A stretch of 64,000 nt of DNA from Solirubrobacterales bacterium (GTDB taxonomy: Bacteria > Actinomycetota > Thermoleophilia > Solirubrobacterales > 70-9). The notes below the pieces were generated by a model, which ran no database searches, was not told the DNA's origin, and saw only the letters and a list, made by a program, of their open reading frames with translations. Position numbers and translations under genes: made by a program. The stretch covers positions 24,599 to 88,598 of the forward strand of contig JAFKLL010000016.1 in assembly GCA_017304845.1 (NCBI GenBank). Reading direction: 5' to 3'. Shown here one piece after another: positions 39,050 to 50,877 of the stretch; position 1 is the first letter of the stretch; every line of letters begins with the position of its first letter.

Positions 39050-40321
39050 ATGGAACGTAGGAGGCGTGTCCGTCTGATAGCGCTTGCCTGCGCCGGCATC
39101 ATCGGCGCGGCGGCCATCGTCGGATGTGGCGGCGATGAGGGCGGTCCGGTCTCACTCAAGTGGTTCATCGCGATCCAGCCGGGCGGCTCGATCCAGAAGG
39201 TCGCCCAGACCTGTTCCGAGGAGTCCGGCGGCAAGTACGACATAGACCTGGAGCTCCTGCCGACCGACGCCTCCCAGCAGCGTGAGCAGCTGGTCCGTCG
39301 CCTCGGCGCCGAGGACTCCTCGATCGATCTGATCGGGATGGACGTGGTCTGGACCGCCGAGTTCGCCAACGCCGGCTGGATCCGCAAGTGGTCCGGCCCG
39401 GACGCGAAGCAGGTGACCAAGGGTGTCTTCAAGCCGGTGATCGAGACCGCCAGCTACGAGGGCGACCTCTACGGCGCCCCGTTCAACTCGAACACCCAGC
39501 TGCTCTGGTACCGCAAGGACCTGGTGCCGAAGCCGCCGAAGACCTGGGACGAGATGGTCCGCATGGCAGAAAAACTGGGGCCGGAGGACGGCGGCCAGAT
39601 CCAGCTCCAGTCGAACAAGTACGAGGGCTTCACGGTCTGGGCCAACGCGATGATCGAGTCGGCCGGGACCCAGATCCTCTCCGGGCCCGAGGAGGTCGAC
39701 CTGGCCCAGGGCCCGACCGAGAAGGCGCTCGCCTCGATGGGCCTGATGGCGAACTCGTCCGCGGCGGCGCCCAACCTCACGACCTCGGACGAGGACACCT
39801 CCCGGCTCGGTTTCGAGGCCGGGGCGGCCTTCATGGTCAACTACACCTTCGCCTACGGCAGCGCCAAGGAGAACGCGCCCGACGTGGCCAAGAACATGGG
39901 CGCGGCCCGCTACCCGGGGATCGAGCCGAACCGGGAGAGCAAGCCGCCGCTGGGCGGCTTCAACCTCGGCATCAGCTCCTACTCGAAGCATGCCGACCTC
40001 GCCTTCGACGCGGCCAAGTGCCTGACCTCGGAGAAGCAGCAACTGACCGTGACCAAACTCGATGGCCTGGCTCCGGCCCGGTCCGGGCTCTACGACACGA
40101 AGATCGTCAAGGACGCCTTCCCTGGCTTCGCGGATCTGGTCCGCGAGTCGATCGAGACGGCCGGACCGCGCCCAGTCACCCCCGCCTACCAAGACGTCAG
40201 CCTGGCGATCCAGGACGCCCTGCATCCGCCGACCAAGATCGACCCCGACGACCCCGGCCCGGCCTATGACGAGCTGAAGGACAAGGTCGAGCAGGGGGTC
40301 AAACGGGAGGGGCTGCTGTGA
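39050..40321 (+). CDS. ABC sugar-binding lipoprotein (LpqY-like)
   Basis: 423 residues. A lipoprotein signal ends in a lipobox with Cys at IVGCGG, followed by a type I extracellular solute-binding fold ([45 protein letters not shown], and the hinge segment TWDEM). The gene order binding protein, two permeases and an ATPase, and the sequence character, match LpqY-SugABC, the mycobacterial trehalose importer; trehalose is therefore the best substrate guess, with maltose-type sugars as alternatives. Its stop overlaps a 20-codon reading frame that leads into the first permease. Confidence 0.9.
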   Translation: MERRRRVRLIALACAGIIGAAAIVGCGGDEGGPVSLKWFIAIQPGGSIQKVAQTCSEESGGKYDIDLELLPTDASQQREQLVRRLGAEDSSIDLIGMDVVWTAEFANAGWIRKWSGPDAKQVTKGVFKPVIETASYEGDLYGAPFNSNTQLLWYRKDLVPKPPKTWDEMVRMAEKLGPEDGGQIQLQSNKYEGFTVWANAMIESAGTQILSGPEEVDLAQGPTEKALASMGLMANSSAAAPNLTTSDEDTSRLGFEAGAAFMVNYTFAYGSAKENAPDVAKNMGAARYPGIEPNRESKPPLGGFNLGISSYSKHADLAFDAAKCLTSEKQQLTVTKLDGLAPARSGLYDTKIVKDAFPGFADLVRESIETAGPRPVTPAYQDVSLAIQDALHPPTKIDPDDPGPAYDELKDKVEQGVKREGLL

Positions 40322-40380
40322 GTCAGGCGAAGGCAGAGCACAAGGAAGACCGTCGACGCTCCCTTCGGGAGGTCTCCTAA
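40318..40380 (+). CDS. possible 20-residue linker ORF between binding protein and permease genes
   Basis: GTG at 40318 overlaps the stop of the binding-protein gene (GTGA), the frame runs 20 codons to TAA at 40378-40380, and the permease ATG follows with no gap (TAAATG). The product would be highly charged ([20 protein letters not shown]). It may be a real small peptide, a coupling device that carries ribosomes to the permease start, or chance. The permease also has its own GGGAGG site inside this frame. Confidence 0.35.
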   Translation: MSQAKAEHKEDRRRSLREVS

Positions 40381-41259
40381 ATGTCCGATCGGGTCAAATC
40401 CGAGCGCCGGCTCGGCTGGCTGCTCTGCGCGCCGGCCGCGATCGCGATGCTGGCGGTCACCGCCTACCCGATCGGCTACGCGATCGTGCTCTCGCTGCAG
40501 CAGGTCGATCTCCGCTTCCCCGACGAGGGCGGCTGGGTCGGGCTGCAGAACTACGGCGCCGTCCTCAGCTCCGGCCTCTGGTGGACCGACCTCTTCAACA
40601 CGGTCTTCCTCTCGGTGATCTCGGTCTCGATCGAGCTCTGCCTCGGCATGGCGATCGCCCTGGTCATGCACCGCGCGATCTTCGGGCGCGGCCTGGTCCG
40701 CACCTCGGTCCTCATCCCCTACGGCATCGTCACCGTGGTCGCCGCCTTCTCCTGGCAGTTCGCCTTCGCCCCCGACACCGGCTTCGTCAACCACCTGCCC
40801 TTCATCGCCGACGACAAGGACTGGTTCGGCGAACGCTTCAGCGCCTTCTCGGTGATCATCATGGCCGAGGTCTGGAAGACCACCCCCTTCATGGCCCTGC
40901 TCCTGCTGGCCGGCCTGACCACGATCGACGACGGCCTCTACGACGCGGCCAAGGTCGACGGGGCCAGCGCCTGGCAGAGGTTCACCCGGATCACCCTGCC
41001 GTTGATGAAGCCGGCGATCCTGGTCGCGCTGCTGTTCCGCACCCTCGACGCGTTCCGGATCTTCGACACGATCTTCATCATGACCAACGGGGCGCAGGAC
41101 ACCCAGTCGGTCTCGATCCTCGGCTACCAGCAACTCATATCCAGGCTCAACCTCGGTCTCGGCTCCGCGGTCTCGGTGCTGATCTTCATCTGCGTGCTGG
41201 TGATCGCCGTGTTCTTCGTCCGGGTCCTCGGAGCCCGCCAGCCGGAAGGGAGCCGGTGA
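40381..41259 (+). CDS. ABC sugar permease, SugA/MalF-like
   Basis: 292 residues with six membrane helices. The cytoplasmic EAA loop appears as [21 protein letters not shown], which docks on the ATPase. It forms the import channel with the next gene product. GGGAGG lies 8 nt before the ATG. The stop overlaps the second permease start (GTGATG). The assignment to the MalF/SugA type rests on sequence character and order. Confidence 0.93.
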   Translation: MSDRVKSERRLGWLLCAPAAIAMLAVTAYPIGYAIVLSLQQVDLRFPDEGGWVGLQNYGAVLSSGLWWTDLFNTVFLSVISVSIELCLGMAIALVMHRAIFGRGLVRTSVLIPYGIVTVVAAFSWQFAFAPDTGFVNHLPFIADDKDWFGERFSAFSVIIMAEVWKTTPFMALLLLAGLTTIDDGLYDAAKVDGASAWQRFTRITLPLMKPAILVALLFRTLDAFRIFDTIFIMTNGAQDTQSVSILGYQQLISRLNLGLGSAVSVLIFICVLVIAVFFVRVLGARQPEGSR

Positions 41260-42101
41260 TGGAACACACCGCCCGCGAGAAGGCCCTCTGGACGATCTGC
41301 CTGACCCTGGTCCTGATCTTCGCGCTGATCCCGGTGCTCTGGATCATCTCGCTCTCCTTCAAGACCCCGGCCACGATCACCGACCAGAGCTTCATCCCGA
41401 CCGAGTTCTCCTTCGACAACTACAAGAGCCTGTTCGAGGGCGGCATCTCCGAGAGTCCCTTCATCAAGCCGCTGATCAACTCGCTCGGCATCGCCCTGAT
41501 CACCACCTTCATCTCGATCATCCTGGCCAGCTTCGCCGCCTACGCGATCGCCCGGCTCGACTTCCCGGGACGCAGCGTGATGCTGGCCGGGGCACTGGCG
41601 ATCGCGATGTTCCCGCCGATCTCCACGGTCGGCCCGCTCTTCGACATGTGGCGTTCGCTCGGCCTGTACGACACCTGGCCGGGGCTGATCATCCCCTACC
41701 TGACCTTCTCCCTGCCGTTGGCGATCTACACCCTCGTCGCCTTCTTCCGGGAGATCCCCTGGGATCTGGAGAAGGCCGCGCAGGTCGACGGCGCAACCCC
41801 CTTCCAGGCGTTCACCAAGGTCATCGTGCCCCTGGCCGCGCCCGGCATGTTCACGGCCGCGATCCTGGTCTTCATCTTCGCCTGGAACGACTTCCTCTTC
41901 GCGATCTCGCTGACCTCGTCGGACGCGTCGCGGACGGTGCCGGCGGCCCTGGCCTTCTTCACCGGGGACTCGACCTTCACCCAACCGACCGGCAGCATCG
42001 CCGCGGCGGCGGTGCTCGTGACCGTGCCGATCATCATCTTCGTCCTGCTGTTCCAACGCCGGATCGTGGCGGGACTGACCTCCGGAGCCGTCAAGGGCTA
42101 G
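41259..42101 (+). CDS. ABC sugar permease, SugB/MalG-like
   Basis: 280 residues, six membrane helices, with the EAA loop [27 protein letters not shown]. The ATG at 41259 overlaps the stop of the first permease and has AGGGAG 8 nt upstream; an in-frame GTG one codon earlier is the alternative. It is the second half of the sugar channel, 13 bp before the ATPase gene. Confidence 0.93.
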   Translation: MEHTAREKALWTICLTLVLIFALIPVLWIISLSFKTPATITDQSFIPTEFSFDNYKSLFEGGISESPFIKPLINSLGIALITTFISIILASFAAYAIARLDFPGRSVMLAGALAIAMFPPISTVGPLFDMWRSLGLYDTWPGLIIPYLTFSLPLAIYTLVAFFREIPWDLEKAAQVDGATPFQAFTKVIVPLAAPGMFTAAILVFIFAWNDFLFAISLTSSDASRTVPAALAFFTGDSTFTQPTGSIAAAAVLVTVPIIIFVLLFQRRIVAGLTSGAVKG

Positions 42102-42114
42102 GAAAGGAGCAGCA

Positions 42115-43281
<1,167 letters not shown>

Positions 43282-43302
<21 letters not shown>

Positions 43303-44289
43303 GGCCTTCGCCTCCTCCTCGGTGATGCCCCGCCCGTTGCGGGAGGCGATCGCCGCCGCGACCAGGCCGACCGCGACCCAGCCGAGCAGCACCAGCAGCT
43401 GCGGCCAGAGCGAAGCCTCCGGGAAGTAGGCGGCGCTCCGCACCGCCTCGGTCGCGGCGCCCGAGGGCGTGAGCGGGCCGAGCTCCCGCCAGATCCCGGG
43501 CAGCAGCTCGGTCGCGTAGGCGCCGCCGGCGGCCGGGTTGCCGAAGACCACGAAGATCAGGATCGCGACGCCGGTCCCGATGATGCCGAGGAACTGCTGC
43601 AGCGCGACCGTGATCGTGCCCGTGGCCATGACCGTGAGGAAGCCGATCAGGACCAGCTTCAGGAAGCCGTGGTCGTAGCCGGCGAAGCCCTTGGCGATCG
43701 CCGCGCCGCCGATCCCGACGATCAGGCCGAGGGTGGCCAGCGCCGCGAACCTCCACGCGACCCGGCTCAGGCCGGGGCTGGTGCCGAAGACGAGACCGAA
43801 CAGGGTGGCGCCGAGATAGCCGGCGATCGCCCAGCCGACCACCGTGTAGAACCCGACCAGGCCACGGGTGTCGGAGTCCGGCAGGGGATGGACCGTCTCG
43901 ACCTGGACCGGCAGCCCCTGCCGGCGGAGCTGCGGCGCGACCTTGCCGGTGAGGAAGTCCGCGATCGCGGCCGAGGCGGCAGGGGCGACCACCACCTCGA
44001 GCTTCCGACCGGCGGGCACCACCGCGCCATAGACATCACGCCGGTTGATCTGGTCGAGCGCCGCGCTCCGGTCGGCCGCGTCGTGGGCCTCGATCGAACC
44101 CCCGGACTCCAGCCCGGCCGTGACCTGGGCCGGCACGCCGGCGGCGACCGCGACCGGCACGTCATGTGGCTTCGGTTGATGGAGGGCGCCCGCGTAGGAG
44201 GCGATGAAGAGCATCGCCAGCAGCGAGACCGCGGCGATCGCGGCCGATGCGAGCAGGAAGGTTCGGCGATCGGGGCGTTGAGAGGCCAT
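43282..44289 (-). CDS. ABC-2/YhgE-Pip-like membrane protein
   Basis: 335 residues. One N-terminal helix (about 10-33), an extracytoplasmic region of about 120 residues (HDVPVAVAAGVPAQVTAGLE onward, resembling the YhgE/Pip or ABC-2 permease N-terminal domain), and five or six helices in the second half. The overall shape is that of ABC-2 type transport permeases, but no partner ATPase is adjacent apart from the unrelated sugar ATPase. The ATG at 44289 has AGGATC upstream. Function unknown; phage-infection-protein-like or drug export relatives exist. Confidence 0.78.
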
Positions 44290-44339
44290 GTCTGATCCTA
44301 GAAACCGTGGAGGTCGCGAAGGACGCTTCGGGGCCGCTC

Positions 44340-44828
44340 TCAGCCCCTGAAGTGGGCGGCGGTCAGGCCGATCTCGCTGGGCGGGATCCTGGTCCGGATC
44401 TCGGTGACCCGGGCTTCGATCACCTCGTGGCCGAGTTGCCGCGCGACCGAGACCCGGTGGTGACCGTCCTCCACGAAGTGGACGGTCCCGACCCGGTACA
44501 CGTCGATCGGCGGGAAGTGCTCGCCGCGACGGGTGGCGCCGGCAATCCGCTCCCACCTTCCCCGCACCCGTTTCGTGGTCGGGCGGAACTCGCCATCGAA
44601 GCCGTGGCCACGGTCGACGGTGCCGACGATCGAATCGATCGGGATCGATCTGAGACCCAGCCGTCGGGTGCCTTCGTTTCCCAGCGCTTCGACCACGTCG
44701 TCGAGGAACAGGATCGGGCGGCCGCCTCCCTTCACCTTCGCCGCGAGCGCCTTCAGGACCTGGCCTCGCCGCGCCTTGGCGAAGTCGGACTGGGCGTCGT
44801 GCTCGGGGAACCCGGTGTTACCCGCCAT
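44340..44828 (-). CDS. ParB/sulfiredoxin-like fold protein
   Basis: 162 residues. The C-terminal half has a ParB-type nuclease or sulfiredoxin fold: a strand IPIDSIVGT, then PPIDVYRVGTVHFVEDGHHRVSVARQLG, where DGHHR matches the conserved DGxHR motif of this superfamily. No helix-turn-helix DNA-binding domain follows, so it is not a chromosome-partition ParB. Members of this kind have been seen as nucleases, kinases or accessory proteins; the role here is unknown. It sits alone between two other minus-strand genes. Confidence 0.75.
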   Translation of the reverse strand: MAGNTGFPEHDAQSDFAKARRGQVLKALAAKVKGGGRPILFLDDVVEALGNEGTRRLGLRSIPIDSIVGTVDRGHGFDGEFRPTTKRVRGRWERIAGATRRGEHFPPIDVYRVGTVHFVEDGHHRVSVARQLGHEVIEARVTEIRTRIPPSEIGLTAAHFRG

Positions 44829-44867
44829 ACGGTCCGGCTACCCGCAGCCGGTCGGGGCGAACCCGGG

Positions 44868-45821
44868 TCAGGGAATCTGGGTGACCTTCAGATCGCCATA
44901 GGTCTTGATGAAGCCCGAGTCGGAGTTCGTCACCTGGATCCTCACCTGATCGCCGGGGGCCAGGTCATAGGCGGAGGTCGAGGAGGTCTGCGCGAACTGG
45001 AGCGGCGTGGTCAGGCTCAGCAGCGCGGGGATGCTCACGTTCAAGAGGGGGAAGTTCTGGACGTGCCGGTCGACCCCGTTGACGTCGGTGATCAGGACAG
45101 GTGCCGGATTGCCGGCAAAGGCCACGGGGGCGCTCGGCCCCGTGCTCACGTTCGGCTCGAACAGGTAGTACCCCGCGGCAGGAGCGGTGAAGACTCCGGT
45201 GACGGGGTTGAAGGCGCCGGTCGAGTCGTATTCCACGGTCCAGTTCCTGATCGTGGTCGATCCGGTCCCCATCTCCTGCGGGGTGGCGGACGGGACGTTC
45301 GCCACCAAGATCGGGAGCGCCCCGGCCAGCCCGGTCGGGCCCGTCGCCCCGGTCGGCCCGATCTCGCCGATCAGCCCGGTCAATCCGGTCGGCCCGGTGA
45401 CCCCCGTGATCCCGGTCAGCCCGGTCGGGCCCGTCGCGCCGGTGAGACCCGGCAGACCTACCTGGCCGGTCGCCCCGGTCATGCCGGTGGCGCCCGTGGG
45501 CCCGATCGGGCCGGTCGTTCCGCCTCCGGTTCCGGTCGTTCCCTTCGGGCCGGTCGCTCCGGTCGGTCCCGGCGAGCCCGTGGCGCCCTTCGGCCCCAGC
45601 CTCCCGATCGCCATGGTCCGGCAGATCAGCTTGACGGCCTTCTGGCGCTGTTTCTTCGGCACGCCCTTCTTGAAGGCGAAGACGGTGGTGATGGCCCGTT
45701 GGCACTGACGCTGCTTCTTGGTGATCGCGATGGAACTGGCGGGCATCGCGAAGAGTGCCGCGCAGATCAGTGCCACGAGCGCCAGCGGAGCCCTTCCCGT
45801 CTTCCCCCTGAACCCGATCAC
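44868..45821 (-). CDS. secreted collagen-like protein with C1q/TNF-like head
   Basis: 317 residues. Signal peptide (about 8-32), a basic region with two Cys (about 35-70), a Gly-x-x collagen-like triplet region (about 75-165, mostly GPTGATG and GLTG units), then a globular domain of about 140 residues. The head contains [24 protein letters not shown], which in shorter form ([12 protein letters not shown]) is the C1q-domain hallmark. Bacterial collagen/C1q fusions such as BclA form trimers on cell or spore surfaces. The start is GTG with TAGAGT 6 nt upstream and no ribosome binding site. Probably a surface fibre; the partner is unknown. Confidence 0.87.
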   Translation of the reverse strand: MIGFRGKTGRAPLALVALICAALFAMPASSIAITKKQRQCQRAITTVFAFKKGVPKKQRQKAVKLICRTMAIGRLGPKGATGSPGPTGATGPKGTTGTGGGTTGPIGPTGATGMTGATGQVGLPGLTGATGPTGLTGITGVTGPTGLTGLIGEIGPTGATGPTGLAGALPILVANVPSATPQEMGTGSTTIRNWTVEYDSTGAFNPVTGVFTAPAAGYYLFEPNVSTGPSAPVAFAGNPAPVLITDVNGVDRHVQNFPLLNVSIPALLSLTTPLQFAQTSSTSAYDLAPGDQVRIQVTNSDSGFIKTYGDLKVTQIP

Positions 45822-45827
45822 CCCACC

Positions 45828-45833
45828 ACTCTA
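45828..45833 (-). promoter_or_regulatory. candidate -10 (TAGAGT) of a leaderless promoter
   Basis: TAGAGT on the minus strand ends 6 nt before the GTG of the collagen-like gene. Confidence 0.45.
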
Positions 45834-45915
45834 ACTCCACAAACCCAGAAAATCGGGAAACCCGCGATTTGCGGCCATTTTCAGCGGAAAACGCCGGTTC
45901 GGGAGGGGTCGCTGC

Positions 45916-45945
45916 TACTCTCCCAATGTAGGCAGCCCGCCTACG
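45916..45945 (+). promoter_or_regulatory. candidate purF -10 and initial-transcript hairpin
   Basis: TACTCT (45916-45921) is followed by GTAGGC-AGCCC-GCCTAC (45928-45944), a perfect 6-bp hairpin. The element GGCAGCCCGCCT matches the purD leader in 11 of 12 bases. Confidence 0.4.
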
Positions 45946-45979
45946 CATCTTTGTTCTCCAGCTTGTGGTGGCCTGACCT

Positions 45980-47425
<1,446 letters not shown>

Positions 47426-47436
47426 TTCGGAGCCCC

Positions 47437-47829
47437 TTAGTGGTGTAGCGCCGCCTGAATCCGGGAGATGGATGCCGGATCGGCTTCGAGCTCCTCGGCC
47501 AATGGGTGGACCGATCGATCGAGTTCTTCGACCAGACGGGCGATGGTGGCCTCTGTCTCCGCCGTCGGTGGAAGCTGGGAGGTCAGACGCAGTGCGCCAA
47601 CGGTTGCTTCCATCTGCTCGGCTGAGGAGAGCGGGCTCCCCTCGCTGACACCGACTTCGCAGTGATAACAGCGCCATGTGTCTCCATCAGAGCGGTACCA
47701 CTCGTGACCGTCGCAGTCGTCCTTGCCTTTGGGTGACAGCCAAAGGAGCCGATAGGGCAACGCGCCGCGTAGCCGGGTTCTGAATCTGTACTTGCCATCC
47801 GCCACGGTGGTTTCCATCGTATCTCTCAT
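47437..47829 (-). CDS. small zinc-finger-like protein of unknown function
   Basis: 130 residues from ATG 47829 (ATG 47817 is an alternative). C39-x2-H42 and C54-x2-C57 with Trp44 and Trp52 between them form a CxxH/CxxC zinc-binding pattern (DCDGHEWY, then WRCYHCEVG). A helical, acidic C-terminus follows. Base composition is visibly less GC-rich than the flanks, and the upstream 110 bp are also AT-richer, which suggests acquired DNA. It lies between purF and purN on the opposite strand, where purM might be expected. I do not recognise a family. Confidence 0.65.
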   Translation of the reverse strand: MRDTMETTVADGKYRFRTRLRGALPYRLLWLSPKGKDDCDGHEWYRSDGDTWRCYHCEVGVSEGSPLSSAEQMEATVGALRLTSQLPPTAETEATIARLVEELDRSVHPLAEELEADPASISRIQAALHH

Positions 47830-47945
47830 TTGGTTCGTTTCTGACGATTCCGGGATTTCCTGAACTTCTCTTCCTGCCTGAACTTCCGGCGAAGCTCTGG
47901 ATCGAGTGATCGATTTCGCGCCGCCTCGCGCACCTCTCCCCCGGC

Positions 47946-48437
47946 TCAGGTCGGTTCGCCCGGTTCGGTTCCCGCGCTGTCCGGGACCAGGACCAGCGCC
48001 AACCCGGTGCCGATCATGATCGTGAGCAGCTCTCGGAACACCGACTCGCCGCCGTAGGCGACGAAGAACTCGGTCATGAAGACGAAGGACAGCCAGACGA
48101 AGGTGCCCCAGCAGAGCGCCTGGAAGGCGTGGCCGCGACCGACGGGCTGACGCCCGAAGGAGAGCAACGCCCGCCAGAACAGGACCGCGCCGATCAGCTC
48201 GATCAGGAAGGCGCCGAGCAGCAGCAGCTTGGTCAGGCCGGCGCTGATCTCGTAGACCTTGACGATCTCCCGCATGTAGTCGAAGTTGCCCGAGTTGAGG
48301 AAGGTCCAGTGGAACACACTGAACTCGCCCATCAGATCGACGAAGTTCGTCAAGGCGACCATGCTGAAGAACATGGTCCAGAAGGCCAGCAGAAGCCGCT
48401 TGAACAACAGACCCGAAGCGCCACTCACCGCATCCAT
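47946..48437 (-). CDS. small four-helix membrane protein, function unknown
   Basis: 163 residues with four hydrophobic segments (about 12-34, 65-90, 105-125, 132-152) and a polar loop WTFLNSGNFDYMREIVKVYE between the first two. This resembles the small predicted integral membrane family DUF2165, but I am not certain of the assignment. GAGGAGA lies about 8 nt before the ATG. It is transcribed toward the zinc-finger-like gene and away from purN. Confidence 0.72.
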   Translation of the reverse strand: MDAVSGASGLLFKRLLLAFWTMFFSMVALTNFVDLMGEFSVFHWTFLNSGNFDYMREIVKVYEISAGLTKLLLLGAFLIELIGAVLFWRALLSFGRQPVGRGHAFQALCWGTFVWLSFVFMTEFFVAYGGESVFRELLTIMIGTGLALVLVPDSAGTEPGEPT

Positions 48438-48556
48438 CCCAACATCTCCTCTCGGTCGGTACCCCGACCATAAGAAGGAGCTCGGACGGTGTCAGCTCGG
48501 ACGCTCAGTGCGCGGCCGGGTGAACTCGCCCTCACTGAATCCGGGAAGATGGCCGG

Positions 48557-49186
48557 GTGAGCTCGTCCTCTTCTTTCCCGATCGTGGTGCTCGCCTCCGG
48601 GGGTGGTACCAATCTGCAGGCGATCCTCGACCGGCTGCATGGCCGGGGCGAGGTCGAGGTGGTCGGGGTGGGATCCGACAAGCCCGGCGCCTACGCGCTC
48701 GAGCGGGCGATCGCGGCGAAGATCCCGACCGCGGTCTTCCCCCGCGACGAGTTCGCCGACCGCGAGGCCCGTGACCTGGCGATCGCGGATTGGATCGAGT
48801 CGACCGGAGCCCGGCTCGTCGCCCTCGCCGGCTACATGCAGCTCGTCTCGCCGGCCTTCGTGGCACGGTTCCGGGGTCGGATCATCAACGTGCATCCGGC
48901 CCTGCTGCCCTCGTTTCCGGGCCTGGACGCGATCGGGCAGGCGCTCGAGCATGGCGTCAAGGTGACCGGCGTGACCGTCCACTTCGTGGACGAGGGCACC
49001 GACACCGGCCCGGTGATCAGCCAGAAGGCGGTTGAAGTTCCCGCAAATTGGGACCGCGACCAGCTCGAGGAGGCGATCCACGCGGTCGAGCACGAGATCT
49101 ACCCCGAGGCGATCGGCATGATTGCCCGTGGCGAGGTTAGGATCGCCGACGACGAGCCGCGCAAGGTGATCGTTGAACGGAAGTGA
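48557..49186 (+). CDS. purN: phosphoribosylglycinamide formyltransferase
   Basis: 209 residues. It formylates GAR with 10-formyl-tetrahydrofolate. The phosphate-binding VVLASGGGTNLQAIL, the folate-site ARLVALAGYMQLVSPAFV, the catalytic INVHPALLPSFPG (Asn-His), and VHFVDEGTDTGPVI (Asp) are conserved. The GTG start is preceded by a weak GGGAAGA. Its stop codon overlaps a GTG that could start purH, and the two form one unit. Confidence 0.96.
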   Translation: MSSSSSFPIVVLASGGGTNLQAILDRLHGRGEVEVVGVGSDKPGAYALERAIAAKIPTAVFPRDEFADREARDLAIADWIESTGARLVALAGYMQLVSPAFVARFRGRIINVHPALLPSFPGLDAIGQALEHGVKVTGVTVHFVDEGTDTGPVISQKAVEVPANWDRDQLEEAIHAVEHEIYPEAIGMIARGEVRIADDEPRKVIVERK

Positions 49187-49230
49187 CTCCGGCCGTCCCC
49201 GGGCGCTTCGAATCCGACAAGAGGATTGAT

Positions 49231-50826
49231 ATGGACAACATGGATCCGACCAACGGACCGGTAAAGGTCAGGCGTGCCCTGATCTCGGTCTCGGACAAGA
49301 CCGGCGTCGCCGACTTCGCCAAGGGTCTGGCCGCGCTCGGCGTCGAGATCCTCTCCACCGGAGGCACCGCCCAGGCCCTGCGCGACGCGGGGCTGGACGT
49401 GATCGACGTCTCCGAGTTCACCGGCCAACGCGAGATCATGGACGGGCGGGTCAAGACCCTGCACCCGAAGATCTACGCCGCCCTGCTGGCCCGCCGCTCC
49501 GACCCGGCCCACGTCGAGGTGCTGGAAGAGGAGTCGATCCCGCCGATCGACCTGGTCTGCGTCAACCTCTATCCGTTCGAGCAGACGATCGCCAAGGAAG
49601 GGGTCTCCCCGATGGACGCGATCGAGAACATCGACATCGGCGGGCCGACCATGATCCGCGCCGCGGCCAAGAACCACGAGGACGTCGTCGTCCTGGTCAA
49701 GCCCGAGTGCTACGACGCCGTGATCGAGGAGATGAACGAGACCGGCGGCGAGGTCTCCGCCTCGACCCGTCACTGGCTGGCGAACGAGGCCTTCGCCCAG
49801 ACCGCCCGCTACGACGCCGCGATCTCGGCCTGGTTCTCCGAGTCCTACGAGGCCTTCCCCGAGCACCGCGTGCTCGCCTTCGAGAAGCAGCTCGACCTCT
49901 CCTACGGCGAGAACCCGCATCAGCGGGCCGCCCTCTACTCGCAGGTCGGCCTCGACTCGCATGTCCTTTCCGACATGTCGAAGCTCCACGGCAAGGCGCT
50001 CTCCTTCAACAACGTGCTCGATCTCGATTCCTGCCGCAAGCTGCTGGCCGATCTCAACGGCCCGGCCTGCGTGATCGTCAAGCACAACAACCCCTGCGGC
50101 GTCGCTCTCGGCGACTCCGGCCTCGACGCCTACGAACGTGCCCGCGACTGCGATCCGGTCTCCGCCTACGGCGGCGTCATCGCGATCAACCAGGTGGTCG
50201 ACGTGCCCCTGGCCGAGTCGCTCCACAAGAACTTCGTCGAGGTCCTGATCGCCCCCGGCTACGAGCCGGCCGCGCTCGAGATCCTTCAGCAGAAGGAGAA
50301 CGTCCGGATCTTCACCGACGAGGCGCCGCGCTTCCCCGACCCGAAGGAGAAGGACATCAAGCGGGTCCGCGGCGGCATCCTGGTCCAGGACCGGGACGGC
50401 GAGCCGGAGCAGCGGGAGATGATGGAAGTCGTGACCAAGGCCCAGCCCTCAGAGCAGGCCTGGGGGGACATGCTCTTCGCCTGGACCGTCTGCCGACACG
50501 TCAAGTCGAACGCGATCGTCCTCGCCAAGGACGGGGTCACGCTCGGGATCGGCGCCGGTCAGATGAGCCGGGTCGACTCGAGCCGGGTCTCGATCGAGAA
50601 GTGCCGCGACGCCCACGGCGACGAGGCCGACGATCTCCTGGCCGGCTGCGCGATGGCCTCGGACGCCTTCTTCCCCTTCGCCGACGGCCCCAGCCTGGCG
50701 ATCGAAGCCGGCGCGACCTCGGTCATCCAGCCCGGTGGATCGAAGCGGGACGCCGAGGTGATCGAGGCCTGCGACGAGACCGAGACCGCGATGGTCTTCA
50801 CCCGCCACAGGCACTTCCGGCACTGA
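49231..50826 (+). CDS. purH: bifunctional AICAR transformylase/IMP cyclohydrolase
   Basis: 531 residues. It performs the last two steps to IMP. The N-terminal cyclohydrolase domain starts [20 protein letters not shown] and includes [10 protein letters not shown] and HPKIYAALL; the C-terminal transformylase has the catalytic Lys-His pair in IVKHNNPCG and the substrate loop [12 protein letters not shown]. The ATG at 49231 is chosen for its well-placed AAGAGGA; a GTG at 49183, overlapping the purN stop, would add 16 residues. A strong hairpin follows the stop. Confidence 0.96.
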   Translation: MDNMDPTNGPVKVRRALISVSDKTGVADFAKGLAALGVEILSTGGTAQALRDAGLDVIDVSEFTGQREIMDGRVKTLHPKIYAALLARRSDPAHVEVLEEESIPPIDLVCVNLYPFEQTIAKEGVSPMDAIENIDIGGPTMIRAAAKNHEDVVVLVKPECYDAVIEEMNETGGEVSASTRHWLANEAFAQTARYDAAISAWFSESYEAFPEHRVLAFEKQLDLSYGENPHQRAALYSQVGLDSHVLSDMSKLHGKALSFNNVLDLDSCRKLLADLNGPACVIVKHNNPCGVALGDSGLDAYERARDCDPVSAYGGVIAINQVVDVPLAESLHKNFVEVLIAPGYEPAALEILQQKENVRIFTDEAPRFPDPKEKDIKRVRGGILVQDRDGEPEQREMMEVVTKAQPSEQAWGDMLFAWTVCRHVKSNAIVLAKDGVTLGIGAGQMSRVDSSRVSIEKCRDAHGDEADDLLAGCAMASDAFFPFADGPSLAIEAGATSVIQPGGSKRDAEVIEACDETETAMVFTRHRHFRH

Positions 50827-50827
50827 G

Positions 50828-50858
50828 CCGATAACGGCCACCTTGTGGTCGTTATCGG
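50828..50858 (+). terminator. hairpin after purH
   Basis: CCGATAACGGCCAC (50828-50841) pairs with GTGGTCGTTATCGG (50845-50858), 14 bp with one wobble and a 3-nt loop. No T tract follows. It lies between the convergent purH and papain-like genes. Confidence 0.75.
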
Positions 50859-50877
50859 TGCAAAGTTGGCCTGAGGC

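Noticed and set aside
44340..44828. Chromosome or plasmid partition ParB
   Set aside because: Only the ParB-like nuclease fold is present, with no helix-turn-helix domain, no parA partner and no parS-like repeats nearby.
45320..45610. GC-rich short tandem repeats as a satellite
   Set aside because: They encode Gly-x-x collagen triplets in the minus-strand gene.
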